Source of the DNA: Fragum whitleyi | Lineage: Eukaryota > Mollusca > Bivalvia > Cardiida > Cardiidae | Length of the DNA: 64,000 nucleotides | Reading direction: 5' to 3' | NCBI GenBank assembly: GCA_948146395.1 | Contig: OX411543.1 | Coordinates: forward strand, 30,271,558-30,335,557 | Shown here: positions 12,236 to 27,200 of the stretch, piece by piece | Position numbering within the stretch: position 1 is the first letter of the stretch | How the letters are laid out: every line of letters begins with the position of its first letter | Notes under the pieces: model-generated | Told to the model about the DNA's origin: nothing | Database searches by the model: none | What the model saw: the letters and a program-made list of their open reading frames with translations, nothing else | Position numbers and translations under genes: made by a program

Positions 12236-15200
12236 GTAAGGTTTGGTTTACCCTGTATCATCTGTAAAACGCTAAAATACAAACGTTTTCAGCTTGAACG
12301 CAGGGCTGATTTGATGTGCAAAAACAAATATGATGGTTTTTTTAGATATACGATTAGAAAAGAAAGATATAAGGTCATACGAAACATTTCATGATTGGGT
12401 TGGGAGCGGCTTACTATTCATAAGATAAGAGAGACTATAATGGATAGAGTTGGAGACATAGATTTTTCGGTGCATATTAGATAAAACAGAATTGAAAAAT
12501 CTTCGCTTAAAGTAAATCTTCCTGAGAAATTTTGCGATAGATTACAGTCCATCATAAATAACCTGGGACATTTACGTGGGGACGGAAAAAACAACAAAAC
12601 TAGTTGCTCCTTCTTTATATTAGTAATTTAAAGCTTATTTATTAATGAATGTTTTTATAAAAAAGGCGATTATATTGTCAAAGATTTAAAAGAAATATAT
12701 CTATACATTTGTATTGTAAAATGATCATTATAAAACATCGCATCATATGGAAAATGGCCATATGACTAGTTGATTTTGTCTGATAAATATATCGAGAGAT
12801 TAATAAAAATACATTAAAATATATTGCTTTTATCTCAAGAAAATGTGACTTCACGATTCTTATCTGATTGAAAATAGACAAAAAATACCCTTTTTCTGAT
12901 AGATTTGTGTCAAGGTCATGCAATTACAATGAATCCTGTAACTCTGTTCGTATTAAATTTCAATTTATTTATATTTTAGAGATTGATGATTTAATTCCTG
13001 CAGACAGTTTAACAACAACAGCTTTAGATGGAGCAGTAAAGTTGCGAATGTCCGAGACAGATGGATGTAGTGTCAAGCCTAAAACACTTATTACACTATT
13101 TAGAGATGTTGTAAACAAAGTTCCTGATCATATTGCTCTTGGTATTTGATAAAATTATTTTGGAACTGTGTTACATACAAATGAAAACACTTTCAAACTT
13201 TTGCACATGCACGTATAATACCGTTTACTTATGTCACGAACAATGAAATTGTGTATAACGTTAAACATTTCATTCTTGAAACCAGCGGACACGAACTTTT
13301 GAAAAAGTTTTAGATCATGTAGCCTACTTTTTGTAGGAAGTCATTCTGCTATCAAAATACCACTTATCAATTGCGCTGTAAATTCTTTAGGAAAGTTTAG
13401 TATGGCGTTGAATGTTTTATTTTACGAGTTAATTTACGAATTTGAATGCGGCATATATTGTTATTTGATGACTATACGCAATGTTTATTGCGTTTTGTAA
13501 TTAAATTAAAACATGCCCAAAACATGTCCATATACGATCGGAAAGCTCGAAAAAATTGTGGCTTGCCTAATGCGTATTGACCAAAAGCACCGTCAGAAAC
13601 CGAATAACCTTTAATAGCCCAATTACTACACTTACTCTGCTTTCATAATGAAATAAATAAATTAGCTTGTAGATGTTTGAAACAAAGCTCAAGATCATGC
13701 GATTATAGAGCGGGAACTCAGTTGTCCAAATGTACCGAGCCAATAACGTAAATATAGCGTAGAAATGTTCCATTTAAAGTGTTTTGAACAAAGCCCAAGC
13801 AACGGATATATTAAATGTTTATAAGAATATGTGTACATATAACGAATCATTTTCTGACTCAGGTGTTAAGAGAAATGAAGAATGGGTTACATGGAGTTAT
13901 GGCCAATATTACAGAGATGTACAGAAAGCTACCAAGTCCTTGATAGCTGTAGGTATTGGAAGAAATATGAAGAAAATAATGTTATTCTTACCCCAAAAGC
14001 AAAACATTTTTTAGCAGAAAAATAGCTACTTGACCTACCCTGTACTTGGTAGTGTGCTAAAGTCTCTATTAATCGTAGATTTATCAAGGGTGTTACTCTA
14101 AGAAATTTCTAGTTAGTTCTTCATTTGTGATGGCTCAAATTTTAGTATAAAGATTAATGTGTGACATTTCCTAGAGTGTTACTTGTCTATGTTGGGCAAC
14201 TATAGAGCCTGTTCAGCTACATACTGCCTTAATTTGATAATTATCTCCAAGTCAGATACAATCTACACAGCCCAGAGTGAAATAAGAAAAAAAAACACGC
14301 TTCTATCTGTGTTTGATGTTGTAACTCAATTATTTTTTGATAAGCACGCTAATTTAAGTTTATTTACTATTCAAGGAATGGTTACTAAAATAGTATCATT
14401 TAGGGGCTAAAACAAAATCAAATGTTTTAATGACGTGATGTAAATATGATGCCTTACGTTCTTGTAACTACTTTTTCGGAATCATGTGGTCTCTTCCTTT
14501 GCCTTTGAAAATTTCAGCTCAATTCTTCTGATGCATTGATGAAAAAACAACAGTTTTTATTGCAGATTGTTTGATCTTAATTTGCATTTTTAAGGAGCAA
14601 CATCTAATCTAGACATTAAAGAAATGAGGCAATGATGACGTCATTGAAGTAATATTTATGATGCACGGGTCTTTCTGTAGAATCAACAAAATCTTCAGTT
14701 TATACCTTCTAAATGAGAGCTAAATGGATACTTTACCATCCAAACTGATTAGAAACTAAGATAAAACATCATATCATATAATCTATTGGCATACATTTAA
14801 GCATATCGTTTTTAGAATTACCAATAGAATATGTGGGATTATAAAAATACACCAATTTTATGTGACCAAATTTAAGCTGAAATTTATTTCATGTTCAGAT
14901 GAGTGATTATTCAATGAGTAAACAAATTGACGCTTTCACTTACATATGCACTGAGTATGTGTGTTTGAAAGTCGACTTTTAACTTTTAAATTCGCAGGCA
15001 TAATAATTATGGTGGCCAAAACGCCTTAAATCTCTAAAGGTAACACCAAATCATTAATGTAATCTTCAGTGTTTATTCATTTTGTTAAACACCTTCAGAA
15101 CTATGTGCGAAATTCTAACTTACAGCCCATGGCTTCTTTCTACTTCTTTTGTAATGTCTCCCCGCATTTTAAAGACGATTCAGGTCACTTTCATTACCAA

Positions 15201-18200
15201 AGTAGCAAATTTCATGTGCCCTACACATGGGAATTGTGAATACCTTCTACTGCAGCTGAGTTTTACGAATTTGTCAAAATTTCAACAACTATTGAAAATC
15301 ATGCTTAACTTTAAGCCAATAGTTTTTTTTAAACCCTGTAGATATTTAGAAGAAACGGTATTTGATAAGGCCAACTTCTGTGAGTTAAAGAATAGGTTTT
15401 TTTTCATTATTCTGAAAGAATAAACACAAAATAAAACTTTTTTCTATATACATTGAACTTTAAAGTCATCAATTGCTTTATAACTGCTTCTATTATATTA
15501 TTTTGTACTAAAATAAATTCAATATATGTGGATTTGTTTTTAGGTGGGTCTAGAACCTTACCATAGTGTGGGTATTTTAGGGTTCAATTCACCAGAATGG
15601 TTTATAGCATTTCTAGGAGCTATCCACGCTGGGTAAGTTCCTCTCTTTCAAATGCTTTAAATAATACGTTTATTTTATACTTGAGAACTAATTTTGGTAG
15701 TTTTCACTATTTACGTCTATTTTGTCTCCTATGACTTACGCAACTTTACACCGAAAAGAACTGCAGAAGTTGATAAGGTTAATATTAGGAATTGTATCGA
15801 AGTGTTTCATAAGAGCTACATATAAATGATATTTTTGGCAATATTGTATATTAAAGTAGGGCAAACATAAAATAATTAAAATAAGACATCTTAACATACA
15901 TGTAAATGTTGTATGAATTTTAGTGCATCGGAATCTTGATATTGTGTATAAAATTATCTTCGATAATTAATATCGATGTCTAAGTTATAAATTACTTTTA
16001 AAAAAATGCGTCAGGTTAATTTTGATTAATGAATGATTTATCTTACAATTTTCCCGACCAACTGTGACTCGAGATAATATCTTGTTGTATATATTCAGTC
16101 TTGATACTGTTTGCACAAATATATAGACGATTTATCGTTGTGACAATACATGTATACTATTGATTTTTAAATATCATCGTTTTGTCAAAAACCCTGCAAT
16201 AGCTTCGTGAAAATAAAAATGTATCGTAACGACAATTAATTCTGGATAATTCATGCCACAAATATTGAAATTTGTTACATCGTCAAAATTTGGATAATCT
16301 ATAAATGAAATCTTGTTGAGTTATCGTGGTTTTCTAAGATACAATTTCATTTACCTGTTTATTCAAACAATTTAAGCTTTGTTCAATGTGAAATTCCGTA
16401 TGAGTTGAACTTTTTGAAAGATACCCATATGATTATTTGGATCTGAAATATATGTAATTGTAAAGGTTTATACACCCAATCACTTTTTGTACTTTTGCTC
16501 ATGTATTTTTTCTAATTCACCATATTCATTGTCATTTTCAAATATTTTGGTTGGTTTATAGTTATTTGGAAGCATTTCATTGTTTGAAAGGAAAAGATAA
16601 AAGTTTGCTATAAGATTTTCCCATTTTTTATGATACAATATCATAATTGTGTTAAAGGTCGCAAACGTGACAAAATAGTTATCTGAAAAAGTTTCTTTGA
16701 TTTAGGGGGAAAGGTATGGGTATCTATGCTACCAACAGCCCAGATGCTTGTCAGTTCGCGTTAGAGGACAGTCAATCTAATGTGATTGTTGTTGAAAATA
16801 ATGAACAGTTGCAGAAAATATTACAAATATGGCATTGTCTACCAAATCTTAAAGCTATAGTACAATACAGAGGAGAACTACAAGAGAACAAGGAAAATGT
16901 CTACACTGTAAGTTGAACTTTTTCTGAAATCGTTTGTTTTTGTTTGGTGACAACCACGTTCTAAATTTTAAAATAAAACATTTCATTCAAATGACACAGT
17001 AAGTGTCGCGACCCAAAGGCATTTAATGAAATAATGTTAATGCTACGTTCTCCAATACAATTGTGATCGTCCGTCTGAAACATTTGCTTCCTTCTTTGAT
17101 TATTAGTGCATAACAGGCAAATAAAATGTGTTAAATCTACTATAGTCTAACTACGATGAAATTTTTTATTGGTCCCATTAGTCATATCGAAAAAGATTCA
17201 AATAATTTTGTTGTAAGCACCTCAACTATTTTTGCTTCTTTATTTTCCAGTGGAAAGAATTTTTAGAGCTTGGTAGAGATGTTTCTGAGTCCCAGATGGA
17301 AGAAAGATTAAAAATACAAGCACCGAATACATGTTGTTCACTGATATATACCGTAAGTATATTTTTTTTTCAATATAATACATAACAATATGGCAGTAAA
17401 TACATATTATTTACGTAAATATATACTGTTGTAATATAAGAAAATACATCACAAATAAAAGCACCAAAATACGCGCTGTTCTCTCATATACATACACATT
17501 AAACTTGAGTATGAAATAATAAAATTCATTTTAGATATAAGAACCAAATACATGTAATTATAAGGTGTAAGTATCAAAGTATTTTGAAAAAAGAAAATAG
17601 CACCTAATTCTTATCGCAAATGTAAGCTGAATAAAATATATCAAAAATACAAGCACCAAATTTATACGTGTTGCTCACTAACTTATTTTCAATTTCTATC
17701 AAAGCGGGGTTCCCGATCGACTCTTGCGCATGCGGTTAAATTATTGCTTTTTATTTATTTATAGTCTGGTACAACGGGAAATCCAAAAGCAGTTATGATA
17801 AGTCATGATAATGTAAGTGTATTTTGAAAGTGAAACACATCAAATCGGATTTACAGACAAAGACCTTTTAAAAACTCGCCCCAAAATGATGTATGCTTGT
17901 GTGGAATATTCAGAAAATAGATATAAAAGTATCTCATATCTTTTATAGAAGAAGCCAATTCTATGGCCAGTGCTATTCTGACATAGAAATGAATCCTATG
18001 TCAATATAGCACTAGCCATCTAAAAATCATGTTTACTTTTTTTAAAGGGAAATGCATTTAATGGCAATTTTGCAGTGACCAACTATGTTCTTTTTTTCCC
18101 CTACTTTATATTTAAAGTGATTGACTATGATTGTGTAGGCATTTTCAGACGTAGAAACTATAAACCGAATGAAAGTTATATAAAAAAGACCGAAATTCAA

Positions 18201-21200
18201 TACGTGTGGCAATAGAAAAAGAAAGAATTTGTGTGTAAGAAAACTTGTAGTTAAAAAGTGAACAGACCAATTTGCTCAAAAACATAACTTTTATTTTACA
18301 GTTTTATGTTTTCTATTTTTTTTTTTTTTTTTAGATTACATGGACCTCGAGTCAATTCGCCGATGCATTGGACTTCAATTATGCAGAAGAGATACTGATA
18401 TCGTTTTTACCTTTAAGCCATATAGCAGCACAGTTTACAGATATTGCACTAGCCCTGTTGAAAGCATTCACTGTATACTTTGCAGAACCAGATTCGATGA
18501 AGGTTACCCATTTTATATCGTTAGCGTTGTTATTTATAGGAAATGCAGAAACTAGAGACGATTGAATTGCTATTATAAGTCGCTTTGAATTCGCCTTTTA
18601 AATGAATTGTAAGTGGCCTTTGTGATGCTAACACTCAGTTATGTCTATTGTCATACCGTATCCATGAATTAACAATTAACAATCGCTGCTCAATTCAAAA
18701 GATTTACCCTACAACAACCCTATATAGTTGAGGCCAAGAATACAGTCTAGACTTTGTATATGTCATATCCGAGAACACAAAATGGAGAACAGAGATAGTA
18801 TCTTCTTCATTTTTGACTTTGCCATAATGATGACTTGTGTCGTTTGGAAACAATATTTGGATATGCACAAGACAATGGATTTTGACCAAAACCTCTTTGA
18901 GTAAAGCTTATATGTTGATCATATGAAGTTATAGAAATTTCAATATGTTTTCTGAAAGTCCCTTCCCGCGTTTATTATTTTGTTTCACGCAGCAGACTGT
19001 CAAATAAATAAAGATAACATGTTTAAGTGAATGATCAAATGAAAACTTCGTCTTTCCTTGTATAAACAAAATTGACTGATGATCACTCACTCTAACTTGA
19101 ACATCTATAATCCAGTATCTTTTGCCAGATAATTGAGATAATCTTTGTTCTTGTTTGCATGTATGAAACGTGATGAATGCTAATTTGCAGGGAAGTATAA
19201 TTGATACACTTAAAGAAGTAAGACCGACAACATTTGTAACAGTTCCGAGACTCTGGGAGAAGATACAGGCTAAGATAATACACGCTGAAATAAAGTCAGG
19301 CTACGTTAGTACAATCATTTCAAGATGGGCAAAGGGTATTGGTCTTAAAGGAACTTATGCAAAAATGAATGGGTATGTATTTTTTTGTTACATAAAGCAT
19401 TCCTAATACTTGCCTCCTTCTAATAGTTTACACAGGCGTATCTAGGACTTTGAAATTTATACGCACTCAAAAAGGCGACAACCCCATAAATATATAGGAT
19501 AAAGGCGATATGTCGACTGTGACAAAAGATGAATGCCCTCAATCCGCTCCCCAATTCTGTGATTTGAGCGTTGGTGTTAATCAAAACATCGTAACTACAG
19601 CTTGGAAAAGATGTAGTTTCGATGTTATGATCATTCATTAACGGTATTTTTCAATAAATGATTAGTTCTTTTACGTATTTGCGTAATGGGAGTTACGCCC
19701 TTGGTTTAGTACAAAAAAGCGTTAAATCGTATTAAAGCCATCTGCTTTCTTTACAATTCGGTTAAAATGTCACATCAACAACAAAATCTTAATATCAAAA
19801 CAGATTATTGTTCATAGTATATTTGCCCCCCTCTATGGGGGTAACGGAAAATTTAATAGCTATTTTTTTCACCGGTAAGAAGTAACACCAAGGAAGCCCT
19901 TTGTTTGAAGGCCAACATTTAGAAGAATGTACTAAAAAACTTGAAAATGCCTTGAAATATTTTCTGAATCAACCGAACAGTTTACATCCATTTACGAAAT
20001 TTAATTTTCTTTGAAGACAAGGTGTTCCAATTGGCTGGACCGTAGCCAATAAGATGGTGTTTAAACAAGTGCAAAGTCTTGTGGGGCTTGACAGATGTCG
20101 CATTATCAACTCAGGGGCGGCTCCCATTACCAAAGAGACTCTTGAATTCTTTGCCAGCTTTGATATCAAAATATATGAAGTTTTTGGGATGAGTGAATGT
20201 ACTGGTAAGTTCATTTTATACAATACTAGTTGTCTATAAGTGAAGTTAAGATGGCTACGTATATAGTCATATTTCGATGATTTTGAGATTACTTATCTCC
20301 GTGTAAAACAAACAGGTCATTTGTTTCAACAGAGTTTCGTTCCTATATTATATCTTTTATGGATTCGGACAGAGAATTTTTGATGAGCGGCCTTGGACCG
20401 CATTGGGCGAACTAGTTAGTTAGAAATCAGACAATTGAATAACTACAAGTGTTGAGAAAGGGTTTTTAATAATACCGTAAATTTAACCGTAAAACATCAT
20501 TCAAAATAATTAAAGAAAAATAAATAAATAAAGAAGGGGTCATAAATTTATAAAATTGTTGTAAAACTGCACTTTTTTCTCTTACATGGACCACTTGGAT
20601 CAGAAAACGAACAACGATCCAATTGAAATTACTATCCAATAATTTTTTTTTTATGTTTTCACAGTTACAAATATGCACCATTATGATTTAAGCGTTTAAG
20701 TTTGCTTCGGGTAACAAGTCATAAAAAAATTATAATTATTTTAGAAATGTGTACTTTTCTTGAGTAATATTATTGTCGTTGAAGTTACAGGAAATGTTTC
20801 AGACTTTGTTTTTGTCTTAGTAACAACTCGTACATTGAAGTTGTGACGTCATATTTGAAATTTGCCCATTTGACACAGAATAAGAAATCCAAAGACGTAA
20901 TAGTTTTTGTTAATATGTGGTTTATAGTTCTCTGAATATAGTAGTATTAGGAGAATTTTGAATTTTCTTGAAATCATGAGAGTTTGAATGGCGTAAATGT
21001 TGTGCTCTTTTTGTGTATTTAAGGAAGTGGACCCGTAATAGTTCCGCAACGTTCTAGAAGTCATGAACCTTAACAGTGTAAACCGAGGTTTCCTAAAGAT
21101 TTTCATTTGGAAACCTCGGTTTACATTGTTATAGAATATGTGGTCTGAAATGTTGCAGAACTATTACGGGTCTACTACCTTAAGAACACCCCTGACCTCT

Positions 21201-24200
21201 ACATAAATCAAAAGTAGGTCTCTAAGCAATTTTAATAGTGTTAAGCATAGAAAGTTTAGACTCATTATTATTGATCAGAATCAGATGTTTCAAGACAGTC
21301 GGGGATCTGATAGTTGAACGTCACGATAATCTAAAGGAAAATCATCAAAATACTTATTTCCAGTGTGACGGGTTCACGTCACAAGCGAATATTAAAGGAT
21401 AAATCTATCAAAAAACGCATGGTGAGCGACGGATTTCAACCACTCTAAATGTGACTATTTACATATTTTCAATGGTTTCACATAACACGCTTACTGTTTT
21501 TGAAAAGTTTGCAAATGTGAAATTACGTGAAATCTACCCTGCATCGAGAATTCGTGTTATAAATAGGACTAGATTTGTTTTATATCAAAACAATTTTCTT
21601 ACCCTCAAACTCTTAAAAACCGATTATATTATAATCCAACTGCTATCTGTAATCGACGATACATAGTGGGCAAAATTCCCTTTTTTTCTGAAAATTTGCT
21701 TGAAAACGTACTACCATCACACAGAAATTGACGTCTTGCCACCACAAATCCTTAACTGGCAAAGTAAGGTTAAACATGATCAATTATAAGACGACCTACG
21801 TCTCGGGAGTGAAAAAACTCCGTTGAATATTTTTGATATTACACAACTGATATTGAACTAGTGGAATAACTATGCAAATGAGCTAAGAACCGACATTAAC
21901 ATTAAATTTTTGTTGTAAAATTACGTCACATTGGATTTGTTGACGCCATTTAACAAACGGCGTTTAATGTTTCGCAGAATAGCTTTAATAGAAAAATATC
22001 GTAATTTCCTCGTTTTATCGCTATTCATATTATTAATGGAATATTAAATTTGTGTTCATTGAAAACAGAATTTATTAAACTCGACATCTAAAACAGATAA
22101 AAATTCAGCAAAGTCTCGTTTTTATCCGTTTAGGGATGATTCGTTTAATAAATTCGGTATGCAATGACCACTCATATAGTATCCTTTATTTAACTCCAGA
22201 CCTTTTACAGGCCCGCATACATACTGTACCGGTAACATGTTCCGGTTAACAAGCGTTGGCGTTGAATCACCAGGCTGTCGCACGAAGCTCGAAAACCGGA
22301 CCAAGGACGGAAATGGAGAAGTATGACCACGTAATCTTTAAATAGCTCTTTGACCAACAGTGTGTCCGAATGTTAACAGTAGTATATGATTTCCTATACG
22401 TATTCAAGCTGATAAAGCGAATAACTTTCTAAACGGCGTTTTTTTGAAATTTTATCTATGCTACTCAAAATTTGCTTAGCACCAAACTCTTTCGCTGTCC
22501 TACAGGAGCTGATAAAAAAAAAAAAAAAAAAAAAAAAAATCGAGTTCGTGTTTAAAATTGTACAATAATGTATTGATAAGATATCTAATGTAATCATTGC
22601 CAAATTTGACACGCAATTTTCTCACGAGATTCGTGCAAAATTAGGAACCCCCGGCTTCTTACCTGTCCGTTCTCATTTTGAACATGAACAGGTTTCGTGT
22701 AGATGCTTAGTTTCTGCTTTTCAGTACTTTATTGACTTTTAAGTCGTTACTCATGGCTAATCCAAATGTCCGATGACATTTATCTGTTTTACAATTGTGA
22801 CGTGCTGTAGGTATGTTGGAGCAAGGGCTTCCCACCGTGAAGTTGACATGGTACTGGGGGTACACCATACTGTTTTAACCAGAGCTTTGGCAAGCTGACA
22901 ACAGTATGGTACACCTGTCATGAGACATGGTGGAGGTAGGAGTAGAGCTACCTCCGTCGCAGAAGACCTTTTTCTGGTAATTCAAGCTCGAAGGAACAGG
23001 TTTGCTACGGCAACGCAGATACGTTCCGACCTTCATAACGCCTCGGGAGTGCGAGTTTCGACTCAAACCATACGAACACGTTTGCATAAGCATAACCCGA
23101 GGTCAAGAAGACCATGTATTCGTATTCTGCTGTCCCGAGTTCATTGTCGGCGTCGGTTAACATGGGCATTGGACCACGTTGACTGGCGCATAAGACGCTG
23201 GCGCCCCGTGCTATTTACGGATTAGTCCAGGTATTGCTTGGGCTACACTGATAGGCGGGCTAGGGTGTGGAGAAGGCCTAGAAAAGTTTCTTGCAGCAAA
23301 CGCTGAGCAAAATCGTTATGGGGGTAGGTCTATCATGGTTTGGGGTGGCATCAGCTGGGATGGGCGGACTGATCTTGTTATTTAAGAAAGGGGTACTCTG
23401 ACAGCTCGTAGGTACATTGATGAAAACCTCAATACCCACATATATATATAAATATATATTTATTATATTTTTTGTGCGTTCGAAAATTTCAATGTCAACA
23501 AAGACGTATCATACGCCTGGCAGAACAGCAACAAATTGTATGGTTTCCCTAAAAATGTGGCTGTATAACTTGTGTACTTGCACAACGTCCCCATCGGGCC
23601 TTTATCTGGTCACCCCACAAGGATGATTTTCTTCCTATTCCCGATGCTATTACTCAGATTACATTCTGGACATGCGTGCTTCTTTACATACAATGAATTT
23701 AATGCTACCGCGTAAAACATGTAACGACATGTGGCTAGATGTTTAAATAGAAGTACGGAATCGAGTGCTCTATGATCTAATTAGGTTCAAACAAGGCCAA
23801 AGGTTTACCTTACATTTTTATTCCACTCGATTTACTCCTTATACCTTCCATTTATTATGAAGATCTGTATTTGGGGACGACACATAATGATGGGATATCT
23901 TAACCAACCAGAGAAAACACAAGAAGCTATAGGACAAGATGGGTGGTTACGTTCAGGAGATATAGGGAAGAAAGATGAAGATGGCTTCTTGTACATAACT
24001 GGGAGAATTAAAGGTAACTCATTTCTATATCTCAACAATGATTAGATCAAATTTTTAGGACACTATAACAAAAATTACTACAATACCACAACACAACGCT
24101 TCTGATCACATACCCTTTTTCCTCATTGAAGCGTTCTTGATGGAAACTATAAAACGGAATTTATGAATTTATTTTTTTCGATTACGTCCTTCGTTAGCTT

Positions 24201-27200
24201 AAAAAATGATAAAAAATAAGCCTGTTCGTGAGATTTCCAACAATTACAAATAAGCGCAAAGCAAAGACTTCGGCCAGCCTGTGCAACCGCACAGCCTGAC
24301 CAGAGCCTGCGTTTAGTAAATAGACAAGGTCTAAAGGTATCCGTAGACCATCAGGTAACTTTATATTTACAGTATGTGGCTTCCTACGCCACCCAATGTT
24401 TGCACGTCAATAATATTTCAAATAGTTATTTAGTTACGATGTTTTGTTTATTAACCAACGACCAGAATATAGAAAAAGGGAGCGGACGGAGGACATTCAT
24501 CTTTTGCCACAATCCAAATATCGCCTTTATCTTGTATACACTTTGTTGGCCGCCTTTTGAGTGCGAATAAATTTCAAACTCCTACTTACGCCTATGATCA
24601 TGACCAAATCTATTTTCAGAGATTATTATTACATCTGGGGGAGAGAACATTGCACCGATTCCAATTGAGTATCGTATTAAAGAGGAATTACCAATTGTTA
24701 ATAATTGTATGCTAGTAGGAGACAGAAGAAAGTTTCTTTCAATTCTTTTAACTTTGAAGGTAATTCTATATCGTATAATAGAATAACTTCGGAATTAAAT
24801 GAGATGTGACCCGCGCATGCGCTTTTCAGTGCACCTGGCGCGCCGCCATTATTCGAGCGTGGTTATCCGACTCGAATATTATTTTGGATCTTTATTAGTG
24901 GATTAATGAACGTAGTTCGTTAATTATTGTGGATAAACGTTCCATTTACATTTGTTTCTGGTTCACACGTAGTGGGAACTGTTGTCATTGGCTAAATCGT
25001 TGATAATCAACGAAAGTTTCCGTCACACGTGGTGGGGCGATTATACAATCATGTCTGCCTCGAAGGAAGAGAAACAGGAAAAAGATCGCGAAGCGATCGA
25101 GAATCATGAAAAGTCGAAACAATCATCGTCTAAGTCGTCGAAACCGGCTTCTGTTTCCTCTAAGCCAGTAGTGGTCGCTCCGAAACCGGCCAATCGGGAG
25201 GATGAGATTCTCTCAGTCTTGCAACAAATCAGGATCGAACAGAAAGAATCCAATCGCAGGATTGATGAAATGGATCGAAGGATGGCTCAAATGGAGGTCT
25301 TACGATGGCTATCAGTATGATCCTGACTATTATCAATGAGAAGAAACGGACTCGTTCAGGGAAGAGCCCCAAAACGAAACCGAAAGTAGGAAAAGACAAT
25401 CCGAGGATTCTGATTTAGGCGACAGCCATTTTGCCAGTATGGCCAAACGATTCAAAACAGTGGAAATTTGTGATCAAGAAATTGAGCCTGTACTGGCTGA
25501 CAATATAAATGAACTCTTTCTAAAAGGGATGGATGAGGAGCAGTATGCAGAAATTATTAAGGATGAGAAAAATCCACGGCCGTCAAATTGTGAAAGTCTG
25601 GTTACTGTAAAGCTAAACCAATTGATTTGGGACATTGTGTCTGCTAATGCTAGGTCTAGGGACAAGAAATGGCAAAATATTGAAACCTCATGCATAAAAT
25701 CTGCCTGTATTCTGGCAAAGGCAGCCGATATGTTGGCCCGGATAGATGCTCAGGCCTTGAAAACACCTATGGATGGAGTAAATGATGCAATTGCCTTGCT
25801 TGGACATACAAACCGTCAAATTAACATGTTCCGTCGTGATTTGTTGAAACCGGAACTACGTAATGAACACAGTCATCTTTGCACTCATGCTTTGCCTTAT
25901 ACCAGGCAATTATTTGGAGATGATGTTTCAAAAACTGCTAAAGAAATTGAGGAGTGCTCAAAAATGGGATACAAGTTGCAGTATGGCTCAGGTAGAGGAA
26001 CTTATAGTTATTTCAGACCTAGAGGGGGTCGTGTAAGAGGTCGAGGATTGACCAGAGGATTCAGGGGTAGAGGATCATCTGACTACACCTCAAGCTATAC
26101 GCCTTCAAAAAACTTCCGTCGTGCAGTCGGAAGCAAGAGAATGTAGATGAAACTAATATGGTAAGTCGCAAATTTTCTGCTGGCCGATTAAAAGATTTTT
26201 TACAAGAATGGCAAAAAATTACAAACGATTCTGTTATTTTAGAAATGGTTGTTGGCTGCCGTGTACAATTTATTGATGATATACCTCCTGTTCAGAAAAA
26301 TTTTACACAAAATGTCTTTAGTAGCATCCAAACACAAATTATTGATGAAGAAATATCAAAGTTATTGAACTTGAATGTAATCAAAGAGGTAGAATGGAAT
26401 GAGGGTCAATTTTTGTCCCCAATATTTCTGCGTCCTAAGAAAAACAAAGAATATCGTATGATATTAAATCTTAAAAATATAAATGCCTAAGTTCCATACA
26501 AGCATTTTAAAATGGATACTTTTGAGACAGCTGTAACTTTAGTCAGGAAAAATATGTACATGTGTACTTTAGACATAAAGCATGCATATTATTCTGTTCC
26601 AATAGCAGAACACGATCAAAAGTATCTTAGATTTTTATGGAAGGGTAAGGTGATGCAATATACATGTATTCCCAATGGTTATCGCGATGGCCCGAGATTG
26701 TTCACAAAATTACTTAAGCCTGTGTATTCAAAATTAAGGTCTGAGGGACATTTATGTACTGGGTTTATTGATGACAGTTTCTTATGTGGAGAAACATATG
26801 ATAATTGCTTGTACACGGCAGTTGAAACCAATAAATTGATGAATACTTTAGGTTTCATTATGAATATTGATAAGTCTGTATTTGTACCAAACCAAAAGGT
26901 TATTTACTTAGGGTATATAATCGACTCCGTGTTGATGTTGGTCATACTTCCTTTAGATAAAATGAACAATGTTATTACCTTTGTAGAAAATTGTATCATA
27001 AAGATGTTGACACAATTCGAGTTGTGGCTAAAGTGGGGTAATAGTTTCATGTTTTCCAGCTGTAGAGTATGGCAAATTGTACTATAGAGAGTTGGAAAAG
27101 GCCAAAGTCAATGCATAACAAAATGAATCAGGAAATTTTGATGGACAAATGACCATATCTTCTGATATGAAGATGGAACTTAAATGGTGGCTGGACAATG

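Larger units (their letters stand above)
12236..22210. other. ACSBG introns 1-10: mostly unique AT-rich sequence
   Basis: Apart from the exons listed, introns 1-8 show no identifiable element or RNA gene. Intron 9 contains the dispersed repeat at 19433-19620. Intron 10 contains the TTAA MITE at 21023-21179. A 16-base palindromic pair forms that MITE's centre. Confidence 0.5.

Noticed and set aside
22859..22915. 16-bp perfect inverted repeat GGTACACCATACTGTT
   Set aside because: Both arms fall inside the Tc1 transposase coding relic (VHHTVL and QQYGTP). Likely coincidence rather than element ends.
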